In this document: piece by piece, positions 12,920 to 19,509 of the stretch | Position numbering within the stretch: position 1 is the stretch's first letter | How the letters are laid out: each line of letters begins with the position of its first letter | Source of the DNA: a virus | Strand: one strand, 5' to 3' | Length of the DNA stretch: 31,007 nucleotides | IMG/VR virus record: IMGVR_UViG_3300032304_000973 | Span: 1-31,007 of that record | Notes under the pieces: generated by a model | The model's input: only the letters and a program-made list of their open reading frames with translations | What the model was told of the DNA's origin: nothing | Databases searched by the model: none | Made by a program: the position numbers and the translations under genes

Positions 12920-13131
12920 CGCTTCCTCTGCGGGCAGGTTCCGCTGACGCAGACCGTCTTGATTTCCTCCACTGCCTCCACGCCCACACGATGAGGGCTC
13001 TCACCCACCACGACTGCCCTTGCAGCAGCAACCGCAGCGGCACATCGAGCAGGCTCGCGGTCAATGGCGTGTGTGTCAGCAGAAAGCCACACCAGAACGG
13101 AGACGAGCCACTTCCAGAACAGGGCGATCAT
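12916..13131 (-). CDS. Small protein with N-terminal membrane or signal segment
   Basis: A 71-residue protein starting at the ATG at 13131 in an ATGA overlap with the GlsB-like stop; GGAGGTGGCACG precedes it. Residues 1-18 (MIALFWKWLVSVLVWLS) are hydrophobic and could be a signal anchor. The rest is Ala/Arg/Val-rich (AVAAARAVVVG) and ends TVCVSGTCPQRKR, with two Cys that could form a disulfide in the periplasm. It resembles small spanin-like or lysis-cassette proteins in layout only. Opposite-frame reading 12882-13064 is not used. Function unknown. Confidence 0.55.
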   Translation of the reverse strand: MIALFWKWLVSVLVWLSADTHAIDREPARCAAAVAAARAVVVGESPHRVGVEAVEEIKTVCVSGTCPQRKR

Positions 13132-13379
13132 CGTGCCACCTCCCCGTACTTCTTCCACAGGAACATGCAGGCGAGCGAGCCGATCACGCTCATCACCAGA
13201 CCTGCCGGTGCGTACTGGCTGCCCGACAGGATGGACCCTGCGAGGCCACCGACGACCGAGCCGACGACGCCGATGCCGATGGTCTGAATCTTGGGGCGTG
13301 GCTTGGCGGGAGGCCACAGCCACTCGGCCACAGACCCGGCGATGAACCCGAACACCAGCCAGACGATCAACTGAATCAC
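13128..13379 (-). CDS. GlsB/YeaQ/YmgE-like small membrane protein
   Basis: An 83-residue protein starting with GTG at 13379, overlapping the previous stop (GTGA), with AAGGAC upstream. The N-terminal segment IVWLVFGFIAGSVAEWL, a charged loop with PAKPRPK, the Gly-rich segment TIGIGVVGSVVGGLAGSIL and a third segment LVMSVIGSLACMFLW match the three-helix, Gly-rich pattern of the GlsB/YeaQ/YmgE family. In bacteria these are stress-linked inner-membrane proteins of unclear function. In this cassette it might contribute to membrane damage or protection during lysis; that role is inferred. Confidence 0.7.
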   Translation of the reverse strand: MIQLIVWLVFGFIAGSVAEWLWPPAKPRPKIQTIGIGVVGSVVGGLAGSILSGSQYAPAGLVMSVIGSLACMFLWKKYGEVAR

Positions 13380-13573
13380 GGCTTGTCCTTGTAGAAGTGG
13401 GTGGCGATCTTGGTGACAGCCGAAGTGGTGGCACCAGTGACGACAAAGGTGAGGAACAACTGAATCGCAACGTCCGGGTCAACCGCCCCCCAGATGCCGC
13501 CGATGGCGAGGAGTGCGCTTGCCACAGTCAGAGTGGACAGCACGACGCCAGTGATCTGATTGAGCGTGAGCAT
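13376..13573 (-). CDS. Holin-like two-helix membrane protein
   Basis: A 65-residue protein. Of two nearby ATGs I take 13573, which has GGAGGG at six bases and overlaps the previous stop (TGATG). Two hydrophobic segments are evident, QITGVVLSTLTVASALLAIGG and VAIQLFLTFVVTGATTSAV, joined by a short acidic turn (GAVDPD), with a basic tail HFYKDKP. Size, two membrane helices and a charged C-terminus match class II holins, which make the membrane hole that releases the phage's lytic enzyme. Other small phage membrane proteins cannot be excluded. Confidence 0.55.
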   Translation of the reverse strand: MLTLNQITGVVLSTLTVASALLAIGGIWGAVDPDVAIQLFLTFVVTGATTSAVTKIATHFYKDKP

Positions 13574-13884
13574 CACCATCCCTCCATGTGACACACGCCG
13601 TCCCCATCTCGATACTCGCGGCGGATTGACTGCGGAGGCGGGTCTGCCAGCACGGTCATCCACAGGCCCAACTTCGCGATCCGGGCGAGGAACCTCACCA
13701 CCGGCCTGTCGCGGGATGGACGGAACGGATTCAGCGGGTTGAATCCGGGAGCGGACGCAACCAAGTAACCGACGAAAAGGCATGCGAGGCAAGCAGCCGC
13801 GAACACGTTCCGGGTCACAGTGCCAGCGAGTGGCTGACCTTCGGAGTGTTGCGTGATGTTTGCGGGGGTGGCGGCGTCAACCAT
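13573..13884 (-). CDS. Small membrane protein of unknown function
   Basis: A 103-residue protein as given, from the ATG at 13884 with GGAG eight bases upstream, overlapping the peptidase gene by 70 bases. A GTG at 13818 overlapping the peptidase stop (GTGA) is an equally plausible start and would give 81 residues. Either way there is one strong membrane segment, VFAAACLACLFVGYLVASA, then a loop rich in Pro/Arg and a second weak hydrophobic part FLARIAKLGLWMTVLA. No family recognised. It is co-translated with the holin-like gene that follows. Confidence 0.55.
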   Translation of the reverse strand: MVDAATPANITQHSEGQPLAGTVTRNVFAAACLACLFVGYLVASAPGFNPLNPFRPSRDRPVVRFLARIAKLGLWMTVLADPPPQSIRREYRDGDGVCHMEGW

Positions 13885-14942
13885 TCCTTATGCTCCAGTT
13901 TTCTCCATGGAAACCCTGACACAGAACCGATGGCGAACGAGTCGCCCTGACGGAGGATGGACTCGATGTCGGCGCGGCTGCACCAGAACGAACCCTCAGG
14001 CTGATCTTCGGGCCAGCGTGGGCCAGTCACCCACCGCTCGCCCCAACTGTTGAGGATCAAGCAGCCGTCTCTCTTGCCGGGCCCGTCTGAGAATCTGATT
14101 CCACAGACCAGCATGCAGTGGTTCCACTGCCCGCCTCTTGGGAGGAACCCGTCCTTGTCCCTGACGTTGGTCGAGGCGAACCCGACGTTCGAACAGATGG
14201 GGACGCAGTAGCCGCTTGAGATGGCGGCGACCAGTTCGTCCCACGACGACACTTGAGCGACAGCCAGTGCCCTGTGCTGGGCAGCAGCGACTGCCACTTC
14301 TCGGGGAGGCCCGTTTGCCCCCCACTCCCTCGACATGGCGATGCTGTAGGAAGTCAGGTCGTACTTGCCGACAACCTCCCGGTACAGGATGCCGCCGACA
14401 GCAGGGTCTTTACACTTGCCAGCCACCCACCGTGCAGCCGCCGCCCCGTAACTGCCGTCGCTGTACCCCGCGAAGGTGACTGGCGGGAGCCGGGCGTAGG
14501 TTCTGGACCCCGCATACAGGGGCTCAGTCGCCACCAACTTGGGCGGCGCAGGCATCTCGCCCTGCTTCCATGACACGGCTTGACCGATGTACGATCCCGC
14601 CCCCCACCCGAACGATACGCAGGTTCCCGCCGACCCCTGATTCCATGCGGTGAAGGGCTTGCCGTACACCGCACGGTGGGCCTCGTCGGCGTAGCGGTAC
14701 AGGAACGTGTCCTTGCGGACCACGTTGTCCATGCAGTCCTTCCCCGCCTGAGCGAAGCGGGGCTGGTCCAGTTCACTGAGGAACTCGGCGGTCGCTGCCG
14801 GGTTGGGTAGGTAGCCGAAGTCGTGTTCGACATGCTCCGCCAGCAGGCCGACATACCGGCTGACCAGAGTGCCGAGAGCCGCCGCGAAGACGACGAACGC
14901 GATGGCGGAGAACGTCCAAGAACTGTCACTGCGCTGCTTCAC
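13815..14942 (-). CDS. Membrane-anchored papain-like (C1 family) cysteine peptidase
   Basis: A 375-residue protein from GTG at 14942 (GGAGGG seven bases upstream; the longer ATG start at 14987 has no site). Residues about 11-34 are a membrane anchor (FSAIAFVVFAAALGTLV). The catalytic set of papain enzymes is complete: oxyanion Gln 102 and nucleophile Cys 108 in NQGSAGTCVSFGW, His 275 in GGQWNHCMLVCG, and Asn 298 in LILNSWGERW. It should hydrolyse peptide bonds on the outer side of the membrane if the anchor is N-in. Phage lytic enzymes are rarely papain-type, so cleavage of wall peptides, of a host surface protein or of a virion protein are all possible. Neighbours are small membrane proteins on both sides. 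Confidence 0.8.
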   Translation of the reverse strand: MKQRSDSSWTFSAIAFVVFAAALGTLVSRYVGLLAEHVEHDFGYLPNPAATAEFLSELDQPRFAQAGKDCMDNVVRKDTFLYRYADEAHRAVYGKPFTAWNQGSAGTCVSFGWGAGSYIGQAVSWKQGEMPAPPKLVATEPLYAGSRTYARLPPVTFAGYSDGSYGAAAARWVAGKCKDPAVGGILYREVVGKYDLTSYSIAMSREWGANGPPREVAVAAAQHRALAVAQVSSWDELVAAISSGYCVPICSNVGFASTNVRDKDGFLPRGGQWNHCMLVCGIRFSDGPGKRDGCLILNSWGERWVTGPRWPEDQPEGSFWCSRADIESILRQGDSFAIGSVSGFPWRKLEHKEWLTPPPPQTSRNTPKVSHSLAL

Positions 14943-15474
14943 TTGCCGCCCTCCCAACGTCGCGGAACGCACTGATCCACAGGGCACGAGTCTCTGGGGT
15001 CAGCGGACCACCGTCAGTCCCAACGTGGGACTCCAGATAGGCGGCGATCTTGTCTCGTGCGACGGGCTGGCGTTCCCCGATGCTCTCGCCGCTGCACCGC
15101 AGGACGCGAGCCGCCTTCCGCAGTTGGTCGATCTGGGAGCCGGTGACGAAGTAGGGCTCCGACCGCCTGCTGTCCCACTCGATCTCGTCCGCCAGTTCGA
15201 TCAGCAGGTTGCCGACAGTCGAGGCATCCGCACTGGCAGTCTCCCCACGAAAGTCACCCTTCAGCGACAGTGGCCCGTTGTCGGGGACGGGGGTCGGCTG
15301 GTCCTCCCTGCTCCACGACGGCAAGGCGAGGAAGGCAATGATGAGCAGGCCAGCGGCCAGCATCCGCTTGGCGTCGATCTTCGTCTTCGCCACCTCCAGC
15401 CACGCCTTCAGTTTGGGCACGTCCACCCCGAACAGAAGTGCGGCAGCCACCAGCAGACACAGCACGGCAATCAT
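14926..15474 (-). CDS. Membrane protein of unknown function upstream of the peptidase
   Basis: A 182-residue protein from the ATG at 15474, with GGGGGGTAAGG before it; the open frame continues upstream without a good site. Residues 1-16 (MIAVLCLLVAAALLFG) and about 36-50 (RMLAAGLLIIAFLAL) are hydrophobic, with an amphipathic stretch between (KLKAWLEVAKTKID). The remaining 125 residues are soluble, charged and helical (GNLLIELADEIEWDS, DQLRKAARVL). It overlaps the peptidase gene by 17 bases and may anchor or control that enzyme. Family not recognised. Confidence 0.6.
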   Translation of the reverse strand: MIAVLCLLVAAALLFGVDVPKLKAWLEVAKTKIDAKRMLAAGLLIIAFLALPSWSREDQPTPVPDNGPLSLKGDFRGETASADASTVGNLLIELADEIEWDSRRSEPYFVTGSQIDQLRKAARVLRCSGESIGERQPVARDKIAAYLESHVGTDGGPLTPETRALWISAFRDVGRAASEAAQ

Positions 15475-15476
15475 CC

Positions 15477-15998
15477 TTACCCCCCTTTGCGACAAATGGC
15501 ATGAGACTGGGCACCGCGACGACCGGCCTTGCCGACGTTCTGGCGGTGGAACTCTCTGACTGACGACACCAAGTCGAAGTCCCGTTTCACTTCTGGTTTG
15601 GCCTTGCGTTTTTGGCGGCGGGACTGGAGTCGCTCCTGACTCAGGAACCAGTCCACCAAGAGATTTATGTCCCGTCTGGGCTGGCACTGTGACAGAAACT
15701 TCTCCCGGAGAATGTCGGGGTCCAGCCCCAAATCCTCACATGCCATGCCGAACGAGAACCCGCCGCCGGTGCCGCAGAACACCCAGCGGTATGCCGCCAC
15801 CTGACGGCGCAAGTCCTCCCACTCCTTCTGGGTCGAGGGTTCCATCCCGTACCGACCCAGCCGTCTGTGGCGGGCACACAGGTCTTTCAGGAGGAAGGCT
15901 GTCCGAACCAGCACCTCCCGGCAGAACCGCTTCCAGTCGTCCTCGCACACCTCAGCGATGCTCTGGTCGTCGTAGTCCTTTACGACGGCTGCGATCAT
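15477..15998 (-). CDS. Unknown protein of 173 aa
   Basis: The ATG at 15998 has AAGGAGG eight bases upstream, two bases after the previous stop. The 173-residue product is charged and helical in the first two thirds (DDWKRFCREVLVRTAFLLKDL, EDLRRQVAAYRWVF). Next comes a Gly turn GTGGGFSFG, a helix with EDLGLDPDILREKFL, and a basic tail with RLQSRRQKRKAKPEVKR. The last part could bind nucleic acid. The middle segment 'SFG.ACEDLGLDPDILRE' hints at a small HTH such as those in phage regulators, but this is weak. No family recognised. Confidence 0.6.
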   Translation of the reverse strand: MIAAVVKDYDDQSIAEVCEDDWKRFCREVLVRTAFLLKDLCARHRRLGRYGMEPSTQKEWEDLRRQVAAYRWVFCGTGGGFSFGMACEDLGLDPDILREKFLSQCQPRRDINLLVDWFLSQERLQSRRQKRKAKPEVKRDFDLVSSVREFHRQNVGKAGRRGAQSHAICRKGG

Positions 15999-16000
15999 AG

Positions 16001-16360
16001 TCACGCCTCCTTCTCTGGTCTGACGCACCCTGCACCACGCAGGGTTCCTTCGTTCAGTTCGGGCCACACCTCCAGCGAGTGGATGGCAGCCATGATGTTC
16101 CATGCCGCATGGCCCAGATGGTCTTCGCTCCTGTCGCCCGACAGGAAGATGTACAGGTGCCTGATGGCGTGGTTCAAAACGTCACTCACTGGGAGTCCTT
16201 TTTCCCAGTTGTAGGCGTCGTACTTCTTGGCCCCCTCCGCGCATGCCCGTGCCACCGCCTCCAGCCCGATGGGCGTGATGAGGTCGTACCGCACGTCCTT
16301 TGCGTCCGCAGACCGCACGGCACCGGTGTCGAACTTCGTCTTGTTGTCGTCACTCACCAT
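16001..16360 (-). CDS. dATP/dGTP diphosphohydrolase-domain-like protein (PF18909 type)
   Basis: A 119-residue protein starting at the ATG at 16360 (GGAG nine bases upstream, overlapping the previous stop). The run VRYDLITPIGLEAVARA, followed by EGAKKYDAYNWEKGLP, then VLNHAIRHLYIFLSGD and EDHLGHAAWNIMAAIHSL, is the pattern I know from phage proteins labelled 'dATP/dGTP diphosphohydrolase N-terminal' (formerly DUF5664). It forms an all-helical domain with conserved His and Asp/Glu likely to bind metal. Many phages carry it alone. It lies next to an HD nucleotidase-like gene, suggesting joint control of deoxynucleotide pools. Enzyme activity of the stand-alone domain is not established. Confidence 0.75.
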   Translation of the reverse strand: MVSDDNKTKFDTGAVRSADAKDVRYDLITPIGLEAVARACAEGAKKYDAYNWEKGLPVSDVLNHAIRHLYIFLSGDRSEDHLGHAAWNIMAAIHSLEVWPELNEGTLRGAGCVRPEKEA

Positions 16361-16890
16361 TGAACAATCTCCGAGTAAGTCTTGAGGAACTCTGTCTGCG
16401 ATTGCTGCCACGTCATGAACTCGATCTTGTGACCCTGATCTGCTTGCTGACTTGTCCATGCTTCCCAGTCATGCTCAACAGTCAGGATGTCTCGCTTCTC
16501 AGTCATCAGTGCGATGTCGTCCGCGATTGCCACTTCGCTCGGCATGGGCCATCGAAGGCCAAACCGCTGGGCGATCACACGCATGACGTGCGACTCAAGG
16601 CTGCGATAGTCAGGAAGCAGAGTCTTGAGCGGCCGGGACAGGTCACCCAGATACGCCTCACTGGCATCGTGAAGCAGCCCCCACAGGTCATTCGGCGGCT
16701 TCAGCAGTTGGCTGACGTGGACGCTGTGCTGGGCCACGCTGTACGGGAACCGTGCGTGCCCGGTGTACCGGTTGATGCACGATAGGGCGTGGGCGATGTC
16801 CTCGATGCACACGTCTTCGTGCTTGAAGTCAGCAAGGTCGATCACCCTGCCGGTGAACGTCTGCATCATCGTCTTCGTCATGGCTTTCAT
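16354..16890 (-). CDS. HD-domain phosphohydrolase (YfbR/DatZ-like nucleotidase)
   Basis: A 178-residue protein; GGAGAGGTGAG precedes the ATG. The order of motifs is that of small phage HD nucleotidases: GRVIDLADF, DIAHALSCINRYTGHARFPYSVAQHSVHVS (His 34, His 55), WGLLHDASEAYLGD (His 74-Asp 75, the HD pair) and IADDIA (Asp 124/125). These residues bind the divalent metals that cleave phosphates from deoxynucleotides. Close relatives include DatZ of diaminopurine phages, which removes dATP, but most family members occur in normal-DNA phages. It overlaps the dATP/dGTP diphosphohydrolase-like gene. Role: control of the dNTP pool during replication. Confidence 0.8.
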   Translation of the reverse strand: MKAMTKTMMQTFTGRVIDLADFKHEDVCIEDIAHALSCINRYTGHARFPYSVAQHSVHVSQLLKPPNDLWGLLHDASEAYLGDLSRPLKTLLPDYRSLESHVMRVIAQRFGLRWPMPSEVAIADDIALMTEKRDILTVEHDWEAWTSQQADQGHKIEFMTWQQSQTEFLKTYSEIVQW

Positions 16891-16891
16891 C

Positions 16892-17359
16892 TCACCTCTC
16901 CTTCAGGACTAGGGGATAAATCGCATTCAGGCTGACCTGCGGCACGAAGTACGCCACCCCGTGATTCCCGTAGTCAGCCCTGTACCTCTCCTGCTTGGCG
17001 TCACTGCACTTGATCCACCCGTGAACGATGAAGTCGTTTGGCCCGCCGGTCACGAGGACGTACACGTCGTCGTCCTTGTCGCCTTCCCTCACGATCAGGG
17101 CGAAGTGGTGTGCTGACCGGGTGCGAATCTGGATGTTCTCACCGATGTCCGGGTCTTTGAACGTGTTGACGCTGCCGCTCCAGTACCTGCCTGTCGCCTT
17201 CGCGAAGGCACACTCGCCCAGTGCCCCCAAGATGTGGCTGCCCCACTCGTCGTTGATCGGCAGTCGGCTCTTGCACCCCTTCCGCATGGCCTCGACGTTG
17301 CGAGACACACCGACGAGGGCGGCACGGCTGACTTCGAACCACTCCAGTGAGACTCGCAT
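16892..17359 (-). CDS. Possible PD-(D/E)XK nuclease-fold protein
   Basis: A 155-residue protein from the ATG at 17359 (GGAGCCATGTAAGC upstream). The segment ILGALGECAFAKATG, then FKDPDIGENIQIRTRS and HFALIVREG, follows the helix-E / strand-D / strand-(Q/E)-x-(K/R) order of restriction-nuclease-like folds. The usual E-x-K is Q-I-R here, so catalysis may be altered or absent. The protein ends in a beta-rich part with HGWIKCSDAKQERY. It lies among nucleases and nucleotide enzymes in a continuous operon. It could be a resolvase, a restriction-type nuclease or an inactive relative; moderate to low certainty. Confidence 0.5.
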   Translation of the reverse strand: MRVSLEWFEVSRAALVGVSRNVEAMRKGCKSRLPINDEWGSHILGALGECAFAKATGRYWSGSVNTFKDPDIGENIQIRTRSAHHFALIVREGDKDDDVYVLVTGGPNDFIVHGWIKCSDAKQERYRADYGNHGVAYFVPQVSLNAIYPLVLKER

Positions 17360-17361
17360 GC

Positions 17362-18060
17362 TTACATGGCTCCCTGAACTTGCTGGATGAACCGCTTGAT
17401 CTGCTCCAGAGGCAACGTCACCAGCCACTCGGTGTCGTTCTTCCGGTGCAGGACGACCGGACACAGTTCCCCGCACTGCTCACGAGACTTGTCCATCACC
17501 TCGTGCAGGTTCAGCCCACGCTCGACACGCTTGACCTCCAGCCACAGGTGCGGACAGCCCGGAGCGATCAGGTCGCTGGCTGACTCGGTGCCACTGTGCT
17601 GCTGCGACCGGCGGGCATGGGCCTGAGTGACGTGCTTGTTCCACTCGGCTGCTGCCTCCAGTTCCCCACGCTTTCCCTTCTGCCTGCTGTTCAGTGCCAT
17701 GCGATCTATCTCCGGTGGTGTTCCGTTCCGCTCCCGCCACAGGAAGACTCGGAAGGGGTATCTCTCGGGCCCATACCCCAGATGCTTCTTGTGACGGAGA
17801 GAAGCCAAGTAAGCAGGGTCATAGAACTCGTCGTCCACCTCCCGCTTCGCCGTGAGGCATTGGCCCTTCGTGATGTCGTGCTTCCCGCCCGCATGCAGCC
17901 CGTCGTGGCAGTACATGCAGAGCCGCAACAGGTTCCTCCGGTCGTTGACCCGGCCCGCCCCCTGTTGCAGGTGGTGGATGTGCAGCGGCAAGTCCCTCGC
18001 CCAGCACACCGCACAGAACGGGAACTCTTCCGCGAACTGCGAGAGGATGTCACTGCTCAT
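17362..18060 (-). CDS. HNH endonuclease domain fused to a Holliday-junction-resolvase-like PD-(D/E)XK domain
   Basis: A 232-residue protein from the ATG at 18060 (GAGGGGAGCG upstream). Residues about 12-60 form an HNH/zinc-finger unit: CAVC (16-19), HIHH (27-30), RRNLLRLCMYCHDGLH (41-56). Residues about 121-225 are a complete resolvase-like domain: SRQKGKRGELEAA (Glu 133), ARRSQQHSG, SDLI (Asp 163) and LWLEVKR (Glu 175, Lys 177). A Met at 121, with GGAG ten bases before its codon, could also start a stand-alone resolvase of 112 residues. Phages usually encode these two domains separately. Likely roles are branched-DNA resolution before packaging and DNA cleavage. Confidence 0.7.
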   Translation of the reverse strand: MSSDILSQFAEEFPFCAVCWARDLPLHIHHLQQGAGRVNDRRNLLRLCMYCHDGLHAGGKHDITKGQCLTAKREVDDEFYDPAYLASLRHKKHLGYGPERYPFRVFLWRERNGTPPEIDRMALNSRQKGKRGELEAAAEWNKHVTQAHARRSQQHSGTESASDLIAPGCPHLWLEVKRVERGLNLHEVMDKSREQCGELCPVVLHRKNDTEWLVTLPLEQIKRFIQQVQGAM

Positions 18061-18307
18061 CGCTCCCCTCTTCCAGCACAGCGTGCAGGGCAGATGCCAG
18101 TTCCTGAAGTTCCCTCGCACTGCCGCATTCAAGGACCAGCCGGAAGTGCCGGTCCACAGCCGTAGCCCCCTTGAGCGGGAACTGCTCGACCACCTCCGTC
18201 CCAATCCATGTTGTCTCGACCGCCTTACGCAGCCGCTGCACCGCCTTGACTGTCTCGCTGCTGTCTCTGAGAAGCCGAGACATCGCATTCACAATCAGGG
18301 AACCCAT
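18050..18307 (-). CDS. Small unknown protein
   Basis: An 85-residue protein from the ATG at 18307 with GGAGG five bases upstream; an ATG four codons earlier has no such site. It is helical at both ends (SSETVKAVQRLRKAVETTW; ARELQELASALHAVLEEG) with a beta pair in the middle (GATAVDRHFRLVLECG). The end overlaps the HNH-fusion gene by 11 bases. No known family; the helix-strand-helix layout could suit a small nucleic-acid-binding or adaptor protein. Confidence 0.6.
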   Translation of the reverse strand: MGSLIVNAMSRLLRDSSETVKAVQRLRKAVETTWIGTEVVEQFPLKGATAVDRHFRLVLECGSARELQELASALHAVLEEGSDEQ

Positions 18308-18308
18308 G

Positions 18309-18575
18309 TCAACCTCCATGTTCTTTGAGCCACACTGACGCCATCGAAAGCCACGACGCTATCCGCTCCAACTCCGCACTGGACGTGACCACCACTGGGC
18401 CACTGGTGTCGAACACCACAGCAGTCCGGTCGGCATGCACGAACCAGCCCAAGTCGTAGGGCGAATCATCGACCACCTCCTTCAGAACCCCGACTCCCTC
18501 CACCGGCCTGCACAGGACTCCCATGCAGCCGCCGTCAACGTCCACCACCCTCAGCAACGCAACGTCACGTCCCAT
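18309..18575 (-). CDS. Small unknown protein, beta-rich
   Basis: An 88-residue protein from the ATG at 18575 (GAGG eight bases upstream). The first 60 residues are Val/Gly/Asp-rich and probably beta (VALLRVVDVDGG, GWFVHADRTAVVFDT) and the end is a helix ELERIASWLSMASVWLKEH. It overlaps the HNH/coiled-coil gene by 11 bases and ends one base before the next ATG (18307), so it is co-translated with both. Function unknown. Confidence 0.6.
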   Translation of the reverse strand: MGRDVALLRVVDVDGGCMGVLCRPVEGVGVLKEVVDDSPYDLGWFVHADRTAVVFDTSGPVVVTSSAELERIASWLSMASVWLKEHGG

Positions 18576-19176
18576 TGCACAGCCTCATTTCTGGGGTGGC
18601 ATCGACCTCGCGGTGCCGATCCGACAGGGACTTGAGGGCACCGAAGGCGACGGACAGGTGGGACTCCAGCAACTCCACCTTTCGCTTGAGTGCGTCCACG
18701 TCGAATCTCAGGGACTCGATCTCTCTGGAAAGGTCGTGGCGGGACTTCTTTGAGTGGTGGTCGGGTGCCGCTTTGTCTTGCTGCAACCGCTCCTGCCGAC
18801 GCTCCTGCTTCGACTGACGCTTCTGCTTCTTCCGGTTCGACCACGAGTGACTGCGGGCCCGCTTCTCCCATACATCGAGTTTGATGCCGCAGCAGCGAAG
18901 CATGCGGTCGCAGAGACGGCTGTCCTTCAACTTGTAGTCGCTGACCTTCACGCCATGCTCAAACTCGACGTACTCGTGGCAGTCTTCACACAGGCTGATG
19001 AGGAGGTGCATGCAGTCGTGCCGACCATCCAGAACCTCATGGGTGTATCGCCTGTGGTGGACACACTTCGAAGCCTGAAAACAGCACTGGCACCTGTACT
19101 CGTCACGGGCGAACACACTCCCTCTGATTCGTGCCCACTTCGGACTCTTCAGATACTCGGAGTAACTCTGAGTCAT
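18565..19176 (-). CDS. HNH-type endonuclease with C-terminal coiled coil
   Basis: A 203-residue protein from the ATG at 19176 (GGGAGTTAGGG upstream); the frame is open further but lacks a site. Residues about 8-75 match the HNH pattern 'Y..S..W..IR..V..RD...C..C': YLKSPKWARIRGSVFARD, CQCC, CVHHRRY, LISLCEDCHEYV, giving a zinc site and the HH active-site region. Residues about 115-190 are very basic and then heptad-like (KKQKRQSKQERRQERLQ; SREIESLRFDVDALKRKVELLESHL), a likely DNA-binding plus coiled-coil dimer tail. Such HNH proteins occur as homing-type or packaging-linked nucleases. A 333-bp structured, gene-free stretch lies immediately upstream. Confidence 0.7.
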   Translation of the reverse strand: MTQSYSEYLKSPKWARIRGSVFARDEYRCQCCFQASKCVHHRRYTHEVLDGRHDCMHLLISLCEDCHEYVEFEHGVKVSDYKLKDSRLCDRMLRCCGIKLDVWEKRARSHSWSNRKKQKRQSKQERRQERLQQDKAAPDHHSKKSRHDLSREIESLRFDVDALKRKVELLESHLSVAFGALKSLSDRHREVDATPEMRLCNGT

Positions 19177-19509
19177 CCCTAACTCCCTGAGAGAAGAACC
19201 GCAAGAAGTAATCAAGTCTGTTGTTTGAAGGCTCTATGGGTGGACGGCGACTAATCCCCAGCCCGAAGGCTAGGGTTAGCCGCCACCACAAGTCCGCTGT
19301 TCGTTAGGACGTAGGGTGCCCTCCATGCCGCAGTTGCTGGAGAGATGCGACCTGCTTATCGAGCATCCTGCTGCCCGCGTGACTTAGCCCTGTCGCTTGC
19401 GGCTGGCTTACCCACTGCGTCACGATCCCTTCTGGTCGTGGGTCATGCGTCCGCGTGCCAGAAGGTGTCACCCAACCCACGCGGCCGTTCGTGTTGTCGA
19501 TCCGTCTGC
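19177..19509 (-). ncRNA. Gene-free 333-bp stretch with three stem-loops, candidate structured RNA or 5' UTR
   Basis: This is the only gap above 300 bases in the window. On the minus strand it contains three hairpins: 19458-19465 with 19428-19435 (8 perfect pairs plus an inner 5-pair stem), 19424-19378 (CGTGAC/GTCACG, AGCC/GGCT and an inner stem), and 19289-19240 (about 18 pairs capped by C-UUCG-G). The cap favours a minus-strand RNA, which would run from the helicase stop into the HNH gene. It could be a leader of the HNH gene, a remnant of an intron-type element or an independent RNA. No tRNA, known riboswitch or group I core could be recognised. Confidence 0.4.

Noticed and set aside
16001-16890. 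A complete diaminopurine (Z-genome) pathway
   Set aside because: The HD nucleotidase and diphosphohydrolase-like domain occur in many normal phages and no PurZ-like gene is visible, so the pathway cannot be claimed from this window.
18565-19509. IscB/HEARO-type RNA-guided nuclease with its RNA
   Set aside because: The HNH protein is small, has its HNH at the N-terminus followed by a coiled coil, and lacks RuvC motifs.
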